Assembly: GCA_030062745.1 (NCBI GenBank)
Contig: CP099846.1
Coordinates: 3,038,001-3,102,000, forward strand
DNA length: 64,000 nt
From: Capitulum mitella
Lineage: Eukaryota > Arthropoda > Thecostraca > Pollicipedomorpha > Pollicipedidae
Direction of reading: 5' to 3'
Shown: positions 35,579 through 47,600 of the stretch, one piece after another
Layout of the letters: every line of letters starts with the position of its first letter
Numbering within the stretch: the first letter of the stretch is position 1
Program-made: the position numbers and the translations under genes
The notes under the pieces: generated by a model
Seen by the model: only the letters and a program-made list of their open reading frames with translations
Told to the model about the DNA's origin: nothing
Databases searched by the model: none

Positions 35579-37416
35579 TTACAATCCACTGGCAACAGAT
35601 ACGCGATATAAGCAAATGATGGAATAACGACGATCATTTCCCACAAAAGATGTAAAAAGACGAAATGTACGCCTACACAGTTGCTTTTTCTCTCTCTTAA
35701 AGGTGCGCCAAGATAGGTACTTCGTGGTTTGTGTCCCGTTAGTAACGCATCTTCAGCATCCATGCCATTTGTGTACTGGAAAAGGAAATAGGCGCCAAAC
35801 ACGGCCACCTAGCATTACGCAGGCGGGCGTCGCATCGTGTACAAGATAGTTCTCGGCAGCTCAGACAGTACTAGCGCCAGCGCCTTCACATTCACAAGAT
35901 GAGCAGTTGAGCAGAGAATGAGTATATGTGCCACATTTCAGTTCTTTTCAATCAGGAGCCCAACGTAAGAGGAAGTTTCTGGAGGTCCCCCAAACGAAGA
36001 TGGCGCTTGCGCCGTGTACCCATTATCGGGAGGGTTTAACCTGCACACCCACTGAGGACCGACACGAGTGTCGTCCATGGGTGTTACCACTGGGGGTCAG
36101 GGGAGGGGAAGGCTGGGGCTAAATCCCCCCCCCCAATTTTGGCATTTTGGCACCTTGTCCTCCTGAGGTTTGGTTGGAGAGAGAACATTCTTCGCAAATT
36201 GCCATTAAAAAATGAGATTTTGGGTCGGACCGTCCCCCAGTTTTTTTTTTGTCCCCCACTTTCTGAGACGTGGCTAAACCCGAGATGTCGTGGATGAAGA
36301 GTCTGCAGGGGACCCAAACTCTAAGACCCAGGTCGTCTCCACACAGATTATTGTTACATATGGCGTGTTAAAATTATCACGTTTCGGAGCCGATTTAAGG
36401 TAACGCAGAAATTGCGACAACTGGTGACATTTTAGGCCAGTGTGGCGTGTAAATTGGAATGAAACTTAGCAATCCTGGTAAGACATTTCTTTTGGCTTCA
36501 TGGATATCAACCTGTGATCGCCCCTACCAAAATAATGTATTGGCGTTATTGTGCTAGTGACATCTGGGAGGCCGTCGTGGGTCGGCGGTCAGTTGGCCAA
36601 CTGGTTATGCCCGCTATGTTTGTTTACGACTGGCTTTGACGGAGGCGGGGACCGGACATTGTCTGCTTGTGTTTCGTATTTGATATATCTGTACATAGTT
36701 TTACATTTGTGTAAATGTTTTTAGGCAGGCTATGGCATGGGGTTAAAAATTAACAGAGGCTTTTGGGGCTAAGACAGTTGCAGGGACAGGGGAGGGACCT
36801 TGGCAGGCGATCGATCTTCTTAAGTTCACCATCCATCCAAGTTCACATCCAGAGGAGAAGTCAGAAACGGTCAGGCTGGGTGTTCCTTTCACGGTGAAAT
36901 CAATTTCACCTTTCAAAATCAATCGTCAGTCAGCATCAACAGCTTGCCATCTACATCGCCAGAAAAGAAAGCATCCAGGTCTTACGAGTGTGCGGAGAAA
37001 CTTCCCATTATGGGCGTGGTGGTCAGTGGGTTTTGTGGATGGGCACTGCAAAAGCATACCCGATAAAGCCTTAAGGTAACTGCTAGTATTATGCTTTGCT
37101 GGCGACGTGATTTGCCGCCGAAAATAACATGGTAAAATGTGCCGAATTTTTGATTTTGTTCAAAATGTTCATGCCTTGTCTCGATGGATTCCGGCCGAAA
37201 TTGTTCTTGTGGGTCGTACAGGTATACGAACCACATTACAGAAGAACTCACATATCATGATACCCCTAACATTTCCAGTACTTTGCTCATCTTTAGACAA
37301 ATTTAAAGAACCACCGATCACACGAATAAAAAATATCGCTTCACAAAGCTGAGATGATCTTCGTAGTCAGTCAAATTTTTGGACCTAATTTCCCCAGACA
37401 TGTCGTGATGGATCAT
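35579..37416. other. Duplicated flank followed by featureless sequence
   Basis: About 35580-35670 matches, inverted, the region 46010-46080 downstream of gene 3 (shared GATGGAATAACGACGATCA), marking the edge of an old duplication. The rest, including a G/C-run region at about 36090-36250 that looks like transposon debris, has no recognised gene. Confidence 0.4.
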
Positions 37417-37956
37417 TTAAACTACCTGTTGAGTTATGGTGAATTTTTTTGAGAGCAGCGCTTTAAGTGCTGTCTGCCTGCCTGCGTCCTTGCATGCTTT
37501 TGAGAAAGCTGTGCTGTCAGCGACTTGTTGGTGCGCGCTGGTTGTATGGTGGCCCTTTTGCACGTGTTCGGTTGGAGCGTCGTCGTGTAAATGCATGGCG
37601 AATCGTAAAAGCATGATAGTTGTTACTATACCAATGTAGTTAGCGGGACGAAGTGTGCAGCCTTCATGGGGCATTTGAATTGGCATAAGACATTGGTACA
37701 TTTTAATTTGTCGTTTCGTGTCTGTGGGCTGTTCTTCACCGCCAAATTTGATGTTCGCTTTTGGGTTTCGTAATATCTCTCTCGCAATATCCAAGAACGC
37801 ATGTTGCGTGCGTGCGCTATGAAGGCCGCATTCCGCGACCCAAAAGGACACTTGTATGTGCAAGTGGAAAATGTGTCCACGGGGTCCCCACCTGGGTCCC
37901 TTCTCTCTAATCTTTGCGCTCAAAAGCAATGACCATCCTCTGACACAAACATTCAA
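37417..37956 (-). mobile_element. Decayed Penelope-like element, endonuclease part
   Basis: A 179-codon minus frame contains RQIKMYQCLMPIQMPHEGC, then NYIGIVTTIM and RFAMHLHDDAPTEHVQKGHH, then LKALLSKKF. These match the GIY-YIG endonuclease tail seen at 7261-8235 and 9930-10100. The catalytic YIG is recognisable; the upstream RT is missing. It lies head-to-head with the next copy. Confidence 0.7.
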
Positions 37957-38765
37957 CTACCTACTCTACGTTGACGATATTTTCCTTGACGTACTCGACA
38001 GAGCTCATAACTCCGGTCGTCTTTTGAATACGACGCCAGTTTCAAATTCACATACGACGTGAACACGAACACGTGAATCAGTTCCTTGATATCCACATTC
38101 AGTTGAACTGGTCGTCATATTACGGCAGTGCATCGCAAAGACACCCGCGGAGGTCAGTGTGTGTTCGTGTCGAATGTCCCGAACGGTATGAAGCCATCGT
38201 CATTCCGTCATTCGCCTGACGGTAATTCAGACATTGCTCTGATTGGACAGCGCTGCGCAAAGAAATGACTCGAGTGAGAATATTGAGTTAATAATGGCTG
38301 TGCCAGTAACGATATCGATAGAGAACTTTGCCGCTCAATGAACAGGGCACATGCACGTGGCAACAAAGCTGCTAGGCACAAAACGATCGACATATGGTGC
38401 AAAAATCACATGTCAGCACCATGTAAAGACAACGAGAAGGCTCAAACATATGATAAACAAATATGTGACCCCTACGGTTGGTAACGGAGCTCTCATTTAT
38501 TACAAAACCAAGAAAACATGGAATTTGCGGACGAAAAACAGTCCACAGACACGGCACGAAAAGCTAAAATGCATCAGTGTAGAATACCATCACGCATGCT
38601 CCAAGAAAAGTTTCAGACTTTCCCAGTAACTACACTGGTGTAACAACTGCCACGATTTTACGACGCCTCACCATGCATTGAAGCGATGATGCTTCTGCCG
38701 AACACATGCAACAGGAGCACCACACAACCATTTCACGCAAACAACTCACTGGCAACACACACTCG
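37857..38765 (+). mobile_element. Decayed Penelope-like element, RT and EN fragments
   Basis: The plus strand shows TGSPPGSLLSNLCA (about 37878-37920), then NYLLYVDDIFLDVLD (about 37953-37997), which is an intact-looking RT motif C. Several stops follow, then ARKAKMHQCRIPSRM (about 38555-38600) and a degraded HLHEG-like end (MQQEHHTTISRKQLTG, about 38706-38755). It ends at a CA/CG dinucleotide tract. Not functional. Confidence 0.7.
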
Positions 38766-38829
38766 CGCGCGCGCGCACACACACACACACACGCACGTAC
38801 GCACGCACGCACGCGCGCGCGCATGCACG

Positions 38830-38875
<46 letters not shown>

Positions 38876-39090
38876 TCGAAGACCTCTGCATAATAGGCGT
38901 TTTTTACTTTCTTTTCCGTCTCCTCAATATCTCTTTATCTAGCTGGAAAACACTACTACCAAAATGACTCACATCTTCTATTGGGGACTATGTTTCGTTG
39001 CACTTATGGTATGACCAAGACAAATAATGGGGAACCGTGAAATGACGACGACGTAATGATATGTAATTATGGAATGGAATATATATGTAC

Positions 39091-39133
<43 letters not shown>

Positions 39134-39411
39134 TTCTTAAATACAGGTTATATGTTCATCATTACATACAAAAACTGTGCAACGAAGCATTTATCGGCGC
39201 TTTTTGTGGTGTCTCTGTTTCTACTCATTTTCGTTCGTATGTTTGTTTTTTTACATCTCGGACCTAACAGCCATTGCACTGTGGAGAGTCGATTAGCCCT
39301 GTGTGGAGCAATGGGTTAGTGCTGCGTGACAGAGGAAGTTATGACACTGCACAAGGTAATGAATCGCTGATCACAAACCCTTCAGGTGATATCCATGTTT
39401 CACGCTCCCGC
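38766..39411. repeat. CA/CG and (TA)n simple-sequence tracts
   Basis: Alternating CG/CA dinucleotides (about 38766-38830) run into (TA)n (38837-38873). A second (TA)n tract lies at about 39094-39130. The short frames around them are not supported as genes. Confidence 0.85.
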
Positions 39412-41051
39412 CAGCGGTGTCAATCTGCATTTTTTGAAAGGGCCTGGCCCACCCATTGTATGTTGATTTGGGTCCCCCAATGTTGGTTTGGGCCCCTCTA
39501 ATATCTTACGACGGTTTTAACCCTATTCCCGGAGGGCTGTACGGTATGGCCGATTCCTGGCAGGGGGTTGGGCGGATTCGGCCCCTCCTAAGATCTTGAG
39601 AACTACACATCCGATTCTATCGCAACAAACGCCAGTCGATTTCCCATAACGTAAACTACACTTTGAAAAAGAAGTTCTCAATATTTTGAAAGGGCTAGAT
39701 ACAGAGGGGGAGGAAAAATCAAAATGGGAGTTCCTTTCGACTTCTTATAACCCCCTTGTTTATGGAGCTATTTCGATGAAACTGGCATATTGGCAAACTG
39801 GCATCGATAGATTATAAATAAGGCTTTTACCATAGATGCACACATTTGAAATTTTGAGAAGATTCATAGGCGTTCACAGGGTCTCGAAAATAGGAGGATT
39901 AATTTTTCAAAAGCTGCATGATCAGAAAAAGTAAAAGCACTTCTTCGGCTTCTGCTAGTCATGATATGCTAAACAAGTGCAAATCGTATTACAATGTTTG
40001 TATAATGTTAGCATAGGCGGTGCCAGGGACATGAAAAAAGGATGACTGTCATGGTTACATGCTCTTCAGATCAACTTGTGACCTATGGCCTTAAATGACC
40101 TCCAGTGACCTTTGAGTCCCTTGGAATAATTTCATGTGCATTTAGTTTTATCTGTAAACGTTTTCGGTCATTTGAATTCACTCCATTTCAAAACTTTTGT
40201 GATGCAGCTATTGTGATATAGGGTACACGCAATGACATTTTAGGTCATACCTCCGTGACCCGACCTTATATCAAGCTGAAACTTGGTATACAAGTAGAGG
40301 GTAACCTTCTACGTCACATATGAGCTGGGTTTGGCATTTAAAAGATACGATCAAAATTATTGCTATAAAACCAAATTTTGCTTTTGACCTTCACTTGACC
40401 TTGTAAAGTGACCTCAGAGGAACAAAATTGTATTGGTATGTTGCCAAACTATTTTGCTATACATCCATATCAAGTTTTAAGTTCTGTCTCAAAAACACCA
40501 TTTTTGGCAGTCATTTTCTTTTACCCTCAACAGGGCCAAAAATGACTTGAAGTACCTCCCAAAAACATTGTCTGGCTCCGCCCCCGAGCAAAATGGAATT
40601 TCAAAATTTTGTCAAAATGCGTAGAAAGGATATCTAGGAAAAGTGACAAGTTTTTTGAAGCTGTGTCCAAAAGCCTGGATTTGGCAATCAAAAAACCCGA
40701 GGGGAGAGCGAATTCAGCCCCCTGCCGGGAGTAGGGTTAAGAGAAATGAGTAGTAACAACGAAAGAACGGCCACAATAGATAAAGGAAATAGATAAAGGA
40801 TTAGGTCTAAAGCGATGTATCTATCCATTTTTTCATCTTATATATATATAAGATATACCTTTACGTATATACATGGAGATAAAAGCAATTTTTAGGTGGT
40901 ACCTAAAAAGTAACAAAAACTTATCAATTTCCGCTGGTCAAAATAAAGTGGGCATAATCCGCTGTGATGTCCACATTTGGGGAGAGGTTAGGTTGTCGGG
41001 CAGTCGGCTCGGCCCCCTCCCCTCAATCATTTACAGAAATCGATACCTCTG
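39412..41051. mobile_element. hAT-like family D element interrupted by family A copy 3
   Basis: It starts CAGCGGTGTCAATCTGC and ends near ATCGATACCTCTG. Flanking octamers GCTCCCGC and GCCCCTGT agree at only 5 of 8 positions, so the target duplication is decayed. The family D interior (GTTGATTTGGG(T/C)CCCCCAATGTTGG, then the ATAGATAAAGGA and TATATATA parts) resumes after the nested TTAA element at 39517-40740. Confidence 0.7.
39521..40736 (+). mobile_element. TTAA-flanked non-autonomous element, family A copy 3
   Basis: TTAA at 39517-39520 and 40737-40740 encloses 1216 bp. It begins CCCTATTCCCGGAGGGC and ends TGCCGGGAGTAGGG, with one mismatch in the right inverted repeat. It is more diverged than copy 2 and some AGGTCA-type hexamers are mutated. 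It is nested in a family D hAT-like element, so it is younger than that element. Confidence 0.85.
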
Positions 41052-41490
41052 GCCCCTGTGCTCTTGACAGTATATATCTTATGGCTAAACGTACGTTTCT
41101 GCCCGACGAAATCGCAAACAATCCTTTGTATAATTGCCACCAATGTAAGGAATGTATCATCCTGTTTCTAACCATACTTTCCACCACTTGATTTTGTAAA
41201 AAATAACAACAAAATCGTAACGATAACGTACCACACAGTAATACCGTGCTGCAGTCGACTGGCGGAGAACAACATTGTTCCGCGGCGGAAAATGTAGTGC
41301 CGCCAAGGTTAACGTTATTGACATCAAGGATGTGTAGACCCTGCATGCACCTTCAAGCGATCAATGACGTCATATATATGAAAATTTTATTCTGTTGCCA
41401 CAAACTGAACTTGGAGGAACTTCTGAATGATTACATTATGACATTTAATACTCGTTAGATTACATTAGGTTGCTAGGTTGGGTTGTGCTG

Positions 41491-41565
41491 GGCTAGGTTA
41501 GGTTAGGTTAGGTTAGGTTAGGTTAGGCTAGGCTAGGCTAGGCTAGGTTAGGTTAGGTTAGGTTA
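41491..41565. repeat. Interstitial TTAGG telomere-type array
   Basis: Fifteen uninterrupted pentamers (GGTTA and the variant GGCTA) form the arthropod telomere motif TTAGG. Degenerate units continue on both sides (41465-41490 and 41570-41582). Transposons surround it, so it is interstitial, not a chromosome end. Confidence 0.85.
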
Positions 41566-41749
41566 CTATGTTATGTTAGGGTAAATTTTTATTTATTGTT
41601 TTATTTCACTTCCCAATATTTTCCAGTTTTGTTCCGTGATTTCTTTTTCAGATATTTTATTTCACTGCTTTTTTTGTATTTTTCAGATTGGAACTTCACT
41701 TTTCCATCTTTGTAATATTTTTACTTTTTTATTATTATTGCTGTTTCTT

Positions 41750-41817
41750 CTTATTGTTACTATTTATTATTATTATTGTTGTTATTATTATTATTATTAA
41801 TATTATTATTATTACAA
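41750..41817. repeat. (TTA)n-rich microsatellite
   Basis: Imperfect ATT/TTA trinucleotide repeats follow a T-rich stretch. The overlapping isoleucine-rich frame at 41688-41996 is produced by the repeat. Confidence 0.8.
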
Positions 41818-44680
41818 CGACTAACTTTTTTACTTTAAAGATAATTCATATCGTATTAGTTATTTCCCCAACCTTTTTTATTACTCTTGATTGGACGTTG
41901 AGTCCGACCGACGACCAATCAGCGCCGAGATCTCACGTAAACAAATTATTTAGCGCAGAAACGTCAAAAATCCCTACGCGAGCGGGTGGCGGTTAGCATA
42001 CCAGTGACGACGCAATCTGTTTCGGGGGAAATAATGTATATTTCTGGTTTTTCCGGCTGAAATCGTAAGTAACGCTTATCAATATTGCATTTGAAGCGCC
42101 ATGCAACCACTACTATGATTATTTTCCCTCGAAGTAAGCGCTCGGTCAAAATCTTACCGTTGACCCAGGATCGTAAATTTTGGCAACAAGGCAACATTGG
42201 CAGGTCTGATGGATGTTAATTGGCATGGGATCAGCATGGAAAACTGCGCTAGCCTGGTCAGTCAAATTCCATTCCAACGCTCATAAAGGTACGTAATGCT
42301 CAGTCTTACCCTGAATCGGTCAGGCTTTCTTTGCTGTTTGCGTAAGTTTTCACGTCACAGATTCTGCATCTGCATATCTTAGATTTGTATCTAACGAATA
42401 AAAAAACGGTTTGTTAACCATCACTTGCAGAACTGGCAGAGCTTACAATCTGTGGAACGAAGACCCTATATACCAGGTACAGTCGTCGTCGTTTTGACTG
42501 TTCCGTGACGTGGACGCGGGACGTCACTGGTACTCACAGACCCAAAATGTTATTGCATTTAGTGATCAAATGCAACTTAAATGTCGTCGTATTTTCCGAA
42601 CAAAGAGAGATAATACGATTTTACAATGGCGATATGCTGGAGCGACCCTTAACTGACAAAAGAACTTGTTGCATGTCCTACGTTCTAGGAAGGAGGAAGG
42701 AAAGAGGCGATTTGTGTCAAGAGCGCCAACAGTGTATAACCAGCTCCCCAATGAGCTTACAGCGCTTCGATGGAAAATTTTTGCCTGCGCCACAAGACCG
42801 TGGTATCTCAACTGTGATCGACTATCCGACTAGCCTGGCACGACGCTCTGTGACATCGTGTCAACACCGGTGTATTTTCTGTACGCAGTGTGCATGTTCT
42901 GACTTCGTTTGCTTTTGTACCTGTACCGCAGTTGATTAGAGGCAAAATAGCCACTAATGGCTGTGGAGCACCTCACGGTTGTGAAAAAAAAAATAAAGAA
43001 CAAAGAATAAAGAGTCCAAAGCCATTTTTGGCTAACTTTTACCGTTTGTCCCGTATAGCTTCCCAAATGGCGCCATGCAGATCTTATGTCCTAACGACAG
43101 GTAGCTGGCATCGTTAAGCACGAGAATTCGCGCAAGCGAATGGAAATTTCGTTGACTAAAAATGAGGGGATGTTAATATGGATTTGCTTTATTTTTTTCC
43201 GTTGATACGTAACTGAAATATAATCGACAGTTAAAGTCTATTTCCAGTCTCATGATATCCGTTATTGAGCCCGTTACAGACGTGACACATGTCGATTTGT
43301 CCTTTTCGGTGATGTTGTTTTATCAAACTCTTTAAACGATCCAAGAACCTTACTGCGTGATTTGCAACGTATCTCTCTGAAACATGTCTTTTGGAAAAAA
43401 GTCCACAAGACCTGATCTAACTTGAATGTTCTCAGACCCCCTCGGAACATGAAACACAATAACTCAGGAGTCTGCCTACTGCTTGGCGCTCAGGTAGCCA
43501 TGGAGCGAAACTCCATTCTTGGTCAGTGGGATGTCATTCCTATTAAATTAAAGAGTCCCCTTTTGAGGAATCAGTCGAACGCCTGCGACGATGACGTCAC
43601 ACCTCTCAGGGTTGTGAGCGAGATTTATAAAGAAACGTTCTTCATTTCTGAAGAACAAGAAGGTATGCGAAGAAGATAACCTTTTGACGAAAATTTTACT
43701 ATTCCAGAGACATAACTACTGAACTTTACTAAGTTTCGACAAAGTTACATGAGTGGGATGTGCCTATGTACCCTACCCTGCACACGACATTGCTAACGCT
43801 GCTGCACTGGCAACAGCGTCGGCCATGTTGTGTACCTTTCCCGTCTTTCTTTCGGCCGACCGTAGATAGTGTTTGGTCATCTATTATTGCCATAGATGAG
43901 GCATATTGTGTTTGATTTTCTGTTGATGATATTTTAGGTTAGGGATGTTTTTTCCACAAAACTGCAGTCATGTTCATTTGTGCTGCAGCTCCGTGTAAAT
44001 CTGCGCCTCGTAAAGGTGCCTCCGTGGCGGCGAGGGCTTAGCGAAGTAACATCATTTTGCATGCTGTTTCACTGTAGGATGAAAATATTAATTCGATCTA
44101 GTTATAACAAAAGCGAAAACCGTGGAAATTCTCATGGAAAGTCGTAAAACATCCAATAAGACATTGCATCCTCATACCAGTCTGTGTCATGCTATGTAAA
44201 GATGGCGCCACGGCCACGGTCTGTTGAACGGCCACGGCTTGAACACGGTCTTTGGGCCGGATGCCCGTACGTGGTATTTAGGGCCTTGATTCTTGCTGTC
44301 TTATGTAGGAAAATACCTAGGTACGATCTGCTTCGACCACGAGCTGATAAAAGAGCGAGCTGGTACCTGTGTTGCAGTGTTTTTATGGCACTTGTTCTGC
44401 GTGACAGTGCTTTTTTGTGGGATTTGATAGTTGCGGCCATGGAACGCGCTGTCGTCTTTTTGGTTGCCCCGCACGTAACCATCGGAGGACGTGCAAACTA
44501 GGTGAGCCCAACAACACATGTCTTGAAGCAGCAAGATCAGAATGACATGAATGGAACAGCCACGAAACAGTAGACAACGGTAAAGTCTGTTTTGAATGCC
44601 GCGCCAAGAACTGCGCCATAACTGTCTACAAATGTGGTGTTAGTGGTTTTCATCGCTCATGGTCGGCAAAAGGATGACAC

Positions 44681-44889
44681 CACGGGTGTCGATTTGTATT
44701 CTTTCGAGGGGGCCCTGGCCTACCCAATGTTGATTTGGGCCCCTCCAATGTTGGTTTGGGGCCCCTCCAGTATTTTCTGCCAGTTTTAAAGGCAATTGGG
44801 CAAAAATAACGAAAGAAACGGACGTAGTAGATAAAAGACAGGTAGAAGGTATAGAATAAGGCATTAAGTGATGTATCTATCTTTTCTAT

Positions 44890-44940
<51 letters not shown>

Positions 44941-45115
44941 GTATTTACCTATATACGTGAAATATACATAATTTTTTGTTTGAAAAAAGTAACAAAAAGC
45001 AAAATTTCCGTTCATAAAAAAGTGGGCAAAATCCAATAAGAAAACCACATTTGGGGGCAGGTTATATTGTCATGCCCAAATTTACAGAATCAATTTACAG
45101 CAATTGACGCCCCTG
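44681..45115. mobile_element. hAT-like miniature element, family D, best copy
   Basis: Inverted ends CACGGGTGTCGATTT and AATTGACGCCCCTG are flanked by a perfect 8-bp duplication, GATGACAC (44673-44680 and 45116-45123), which assigns the family to hAT-type transposition. The 435-bp element has a (TA)n tract at about 44893-44939 in its middle and no coding capacity. Confidence 0.88.
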
Positions 45116-45259
45116 GATGACACCCGGTTGCGTAGAACGCTGTTCGACCAGCATTCAAGTTCGAAAGGGATTAATCCTTGTCTGTCCTTTGTTTGCATGT
45201 CTAAGCACGTGATCTTGTTCCGTCAGTGGTTTGCATGTCTGAGGAGTTGCGGAAGATCC

Positions 45260-46240
45260 TAGTTTTGAACGTGCTGTGAAGTATCATGATTATGTTCATA
45301 TTTTTGGACTATGAAATGGCTCATATGATACCAATGGAAAGATCTTTCCATTTTCTAGCATCATTTCTTTTGAAAGTTCTATTAATAGCAGTGTAATATG
45401 ATTCTCATTGGTTTGCCTCCATTTGAAAACGTTATTTTTTCTTAGGCATACATGTTTTACAACTTTGGTTCAAAGTGACTAATTATTTTTGCTAAGATGA
45501 AACGTGCATCTCGGTTACCGATACCATGGTCAGTCCAAGATTATTTACAAAAACCAGTAATTTCATAAAGAGCTGTCCCATAATCATCTCATTTATAATT
45601 ACCGTTGTTCTCGCAGATTGCGTGTTAGTTGCGAACTGGGATCCACCATCTCGGGTCACGGCGCTGTCAGTCGACATTTATAATCCCTCCCGGAGAGCAG
45701 CATGTCTCGTGTCGTGGCCGTGGAAATATATAGATGTCGCGAATGTGGGGTAGTTTCGCGAATAGAACCCCATGGCCTCTCCAAATTCATCATCCACGAC
45801 CACTGCTCCCATGGTGTGGAGGGCGCGTTGCATTGTTTTATCATTCGGCTGAGTCTGCTTTTTCGGTAATGAGGCACATTCACGTATATTCACACGGAAC
45901 TAGGAAAAAACACTTGGCGAAACGCTCGATTGACAGTTAAACAGACAAGGAAGTTAAGACTGCGTGGAGACCGTCATCATCCGGTGCCAAACTTGGCAGG
46001 AGAAAACTAGCAACGGCGTGGGCGTACATTTCATCTTCTTATACGTTTCTGTGGCAAGTGATCGTCGTTATTCCATCATTTGTGTACTACACATCTTGAT
46101 CAAATATCTGTTCTGATTTGATTGTTTTTTAATTACGTATTTCGTCGCACCGAACTAAGACCATATGCCCTCCTAATAACTGTGAAACAAGGTTAAGAGG
46201 ATACAGTTTCGAAATAAATGCTTTATTCACAGACACCGGG
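45260..46240. repeat. Duplicated 3' flank of gene 3 (paralogous to 53860-54800)
   Basis: Several blocks are shared in the same order with the flank of gene 4: GACTACGAAATGGC-type and ATACCAATG-type sequence near 45310-45340 and 53890-53920, then CAGCATGTCTCGTGTCGTGG near 45699, then CCCATGGTGTGGAGG near 45808 and 54337. Divergence is much higher than in the upstream flanks of genes 4 and 5, so this is an older duplication. No gene is seen in it. Confidence 0.7.
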
Positions 46241-46349
46241 AATTCACACGCAGTGATAACGGCGTTGAAACCAATATCATCTTTACGTGCTTTGCAAAGT
46301 GAGAACGGTTCAAACTCTCGTAGTAGTCCGTCGGGGCAGTATCTATCGT

Positions 46350-47482
46350 TTACTTCTTGTAGATGTACGGGTAGCCGTAAGCCCCGTAGGCGCTGTAAAC
46401 CATCGGCGACGAGTAGAACATCAGAGAGTCGTCGGCCTTCTGGTCCACATCACGCTTCTTGCGGTAGAATGGAGTGCCGAAGTAGGACGAGTAGTACGGG
46501 TAGCCACCGTAGTAGGTGCTGTAGAGAAGGGCCTCATCAGCCTTCTGATCCTCAGCGGGGGCCTCGCGCTTCTTCAGGAGGTGATAGTAGTAGGCGGAGT
46601 AAGGGTGAGCAGCATAGTAGTTATACAGCAGTGCTTCGTCAGCCTTCTGGTCCTCGGCGGGAGCCTCACGCTTCTTCAGGAGGTGATAGTAGTTGTAGTA
46701 GGAGGAGTAAGGGTGGGCAGCATAGTAGTTGTACAGCAGCGCCTCATCAGCCTGCTGATCCTCAGCGGGGGCCTCACGCTTCTTCAGGAGGTGATAGTAG
46801 TCGTAGTAGGCGGAGTAAGGGTGGGCAGCATAGTAGCTGTACAGCATCGCCTCATCAGCCTTCTGGTCCTCGGCGGGAGCCTCCGGGGCAGCCCGCTTCT
46901 TTCTCTGGGGAGTTACAAAGATTCGTTATCGTTCAAAACCACATGCCCTCCCGTATCTGACTGCAACGTAATTACATCTGTCACAGTCCGACTAATGTCC
47001 CGAGTATTTGAGTGCGTCCGGCATAGCTGTTAACTGTAATCTAAACTGAAGACCTCGCTTCCAGACGCTGACGTTTCATGTCATGAAGGGATCGAAACAT
47101 GCTCGTTTTGATGAAAATGCGTCGAACACATAAAACAATCTAGAGCCGATAACTAACCAAGAGAAACTACGTGACAAACAGGTGCACAAGTCTCTTACCC
47201 AGATCGACGAGAAAGGAGAACCGTAGTACCCGCTGTACACCACAGGCGTGTAGTAGTACGCCGAGGCGCACGTGGCCACAACCAACAGCAACGCCTGGAA
47301 CAAACAGCCCAGTCAGCTGGTTGTGAATATGCCATGCATCATGTACGAAAAACGCAGGCAGCGCGGCTGAAATCTCCTGTAGTTTGTCATAGTTTAAAAA
47401 GAAACCGAAAATATTGGCTCGCTTACAATTCGCTTTACGTATAACGAACAAAACAAATGGTTCTGCTTACAATGCACTTCAT
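46350..47482 (-). CDS. Tyrosine-rich secreted repeat protein, paralogue 3
   Basis: Complement of join 46350..46904, 47199..47294 and 47471..47482; about 220 aa, the longest copy. Introns are 176 and 294 nt, phase 0. Signal peptide MKCI-ALLLVVATCASA is followed by YYYTPVVYSGYYGSPFSSIW. Exon 3 (184 aa) carries four APAEDQ(K/Q)ADEA units where genes 2, 4 and 5 carry three; the extra unit (EALLYNYYAAHPYSAYYYHL) lacks two residues. Units end LLKKR. The final part is GTPFYRKKR, then DVDQKADDSLMFY and a C-terminus with only two AYG triplets before YKK. AATAAA lies at 46222-46227 on the minus strand. Intron 2 is homologous to that of gene 2, whereas intron 1 matches genes 4 and 5. Intact by inspection. 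Function inferred only: secreted, tyrosine-rich, probably cut at dibasic sites. Confidence 0.9.
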
Positions 47483-47530
47483 GATGGGAAGAACTTGGCT
47501 ATGCAATGCTGGATGGTTGAGACTGTCTGG

Positions 47531-47600
47531 TTATATACAAGGGCTTGACTAGACACACCCTAGAGTGGGCCAATCGAAATTGACATTGGGCGGCAACGCC
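47531..47600 (-). promoter_or_regulatory. Core promoter of tyrosine-rich gene 3
   Basis: Read on the minus strand: AAAGGCGTTGC, GATTGGCCC, CTAGGGTGTG and TATATAA (47531-47537), with the ATG at 47482. The order and spacing are the same as in genes 4 and 5 and close to gene 2. Confidence 0.75.

Larger units (their letters stand above)
41052..44680. other. No gene recognised; telomere-type and (TTA)n repeats inside
   Basis: Apart from the two simple repeats listed separately, I see no supported gene. Open frames at 42505-42939, 43422-43679 and 44184-44501 have no recognised features, and the last is mirrored by equally long minus-strand frames. Confidence 0.3.

Noticed and set aside
38686-38967. 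ORFs with HTHTH and IYIYIY runs
   Set aside because: Translations of CA/CG and (TA)n dinucleotide tracts.
41688-41996. Hydrophobic ORF resembling a membrane protein
   Set aside because: Its isoleucine and phenylalanine runs come from the T-rich and (TTA)n repeat.
44184-44534. Overlapping plus and minus ORFs of about 100 codons
   Set aside because: Equal-length frames on opposite strands with no recognisable family; probably chance in a GC-richer patch.
46253-47033. Plus-strand frames of 235 and 248 codons opposite gene 3, and similar ones opposite genes 4, 5, 1 and 2
   Set aside because: They are antisense shadows of the conserved tyrosine-rich exons. Splice sites, signal peptide and promoter all support the other strand.
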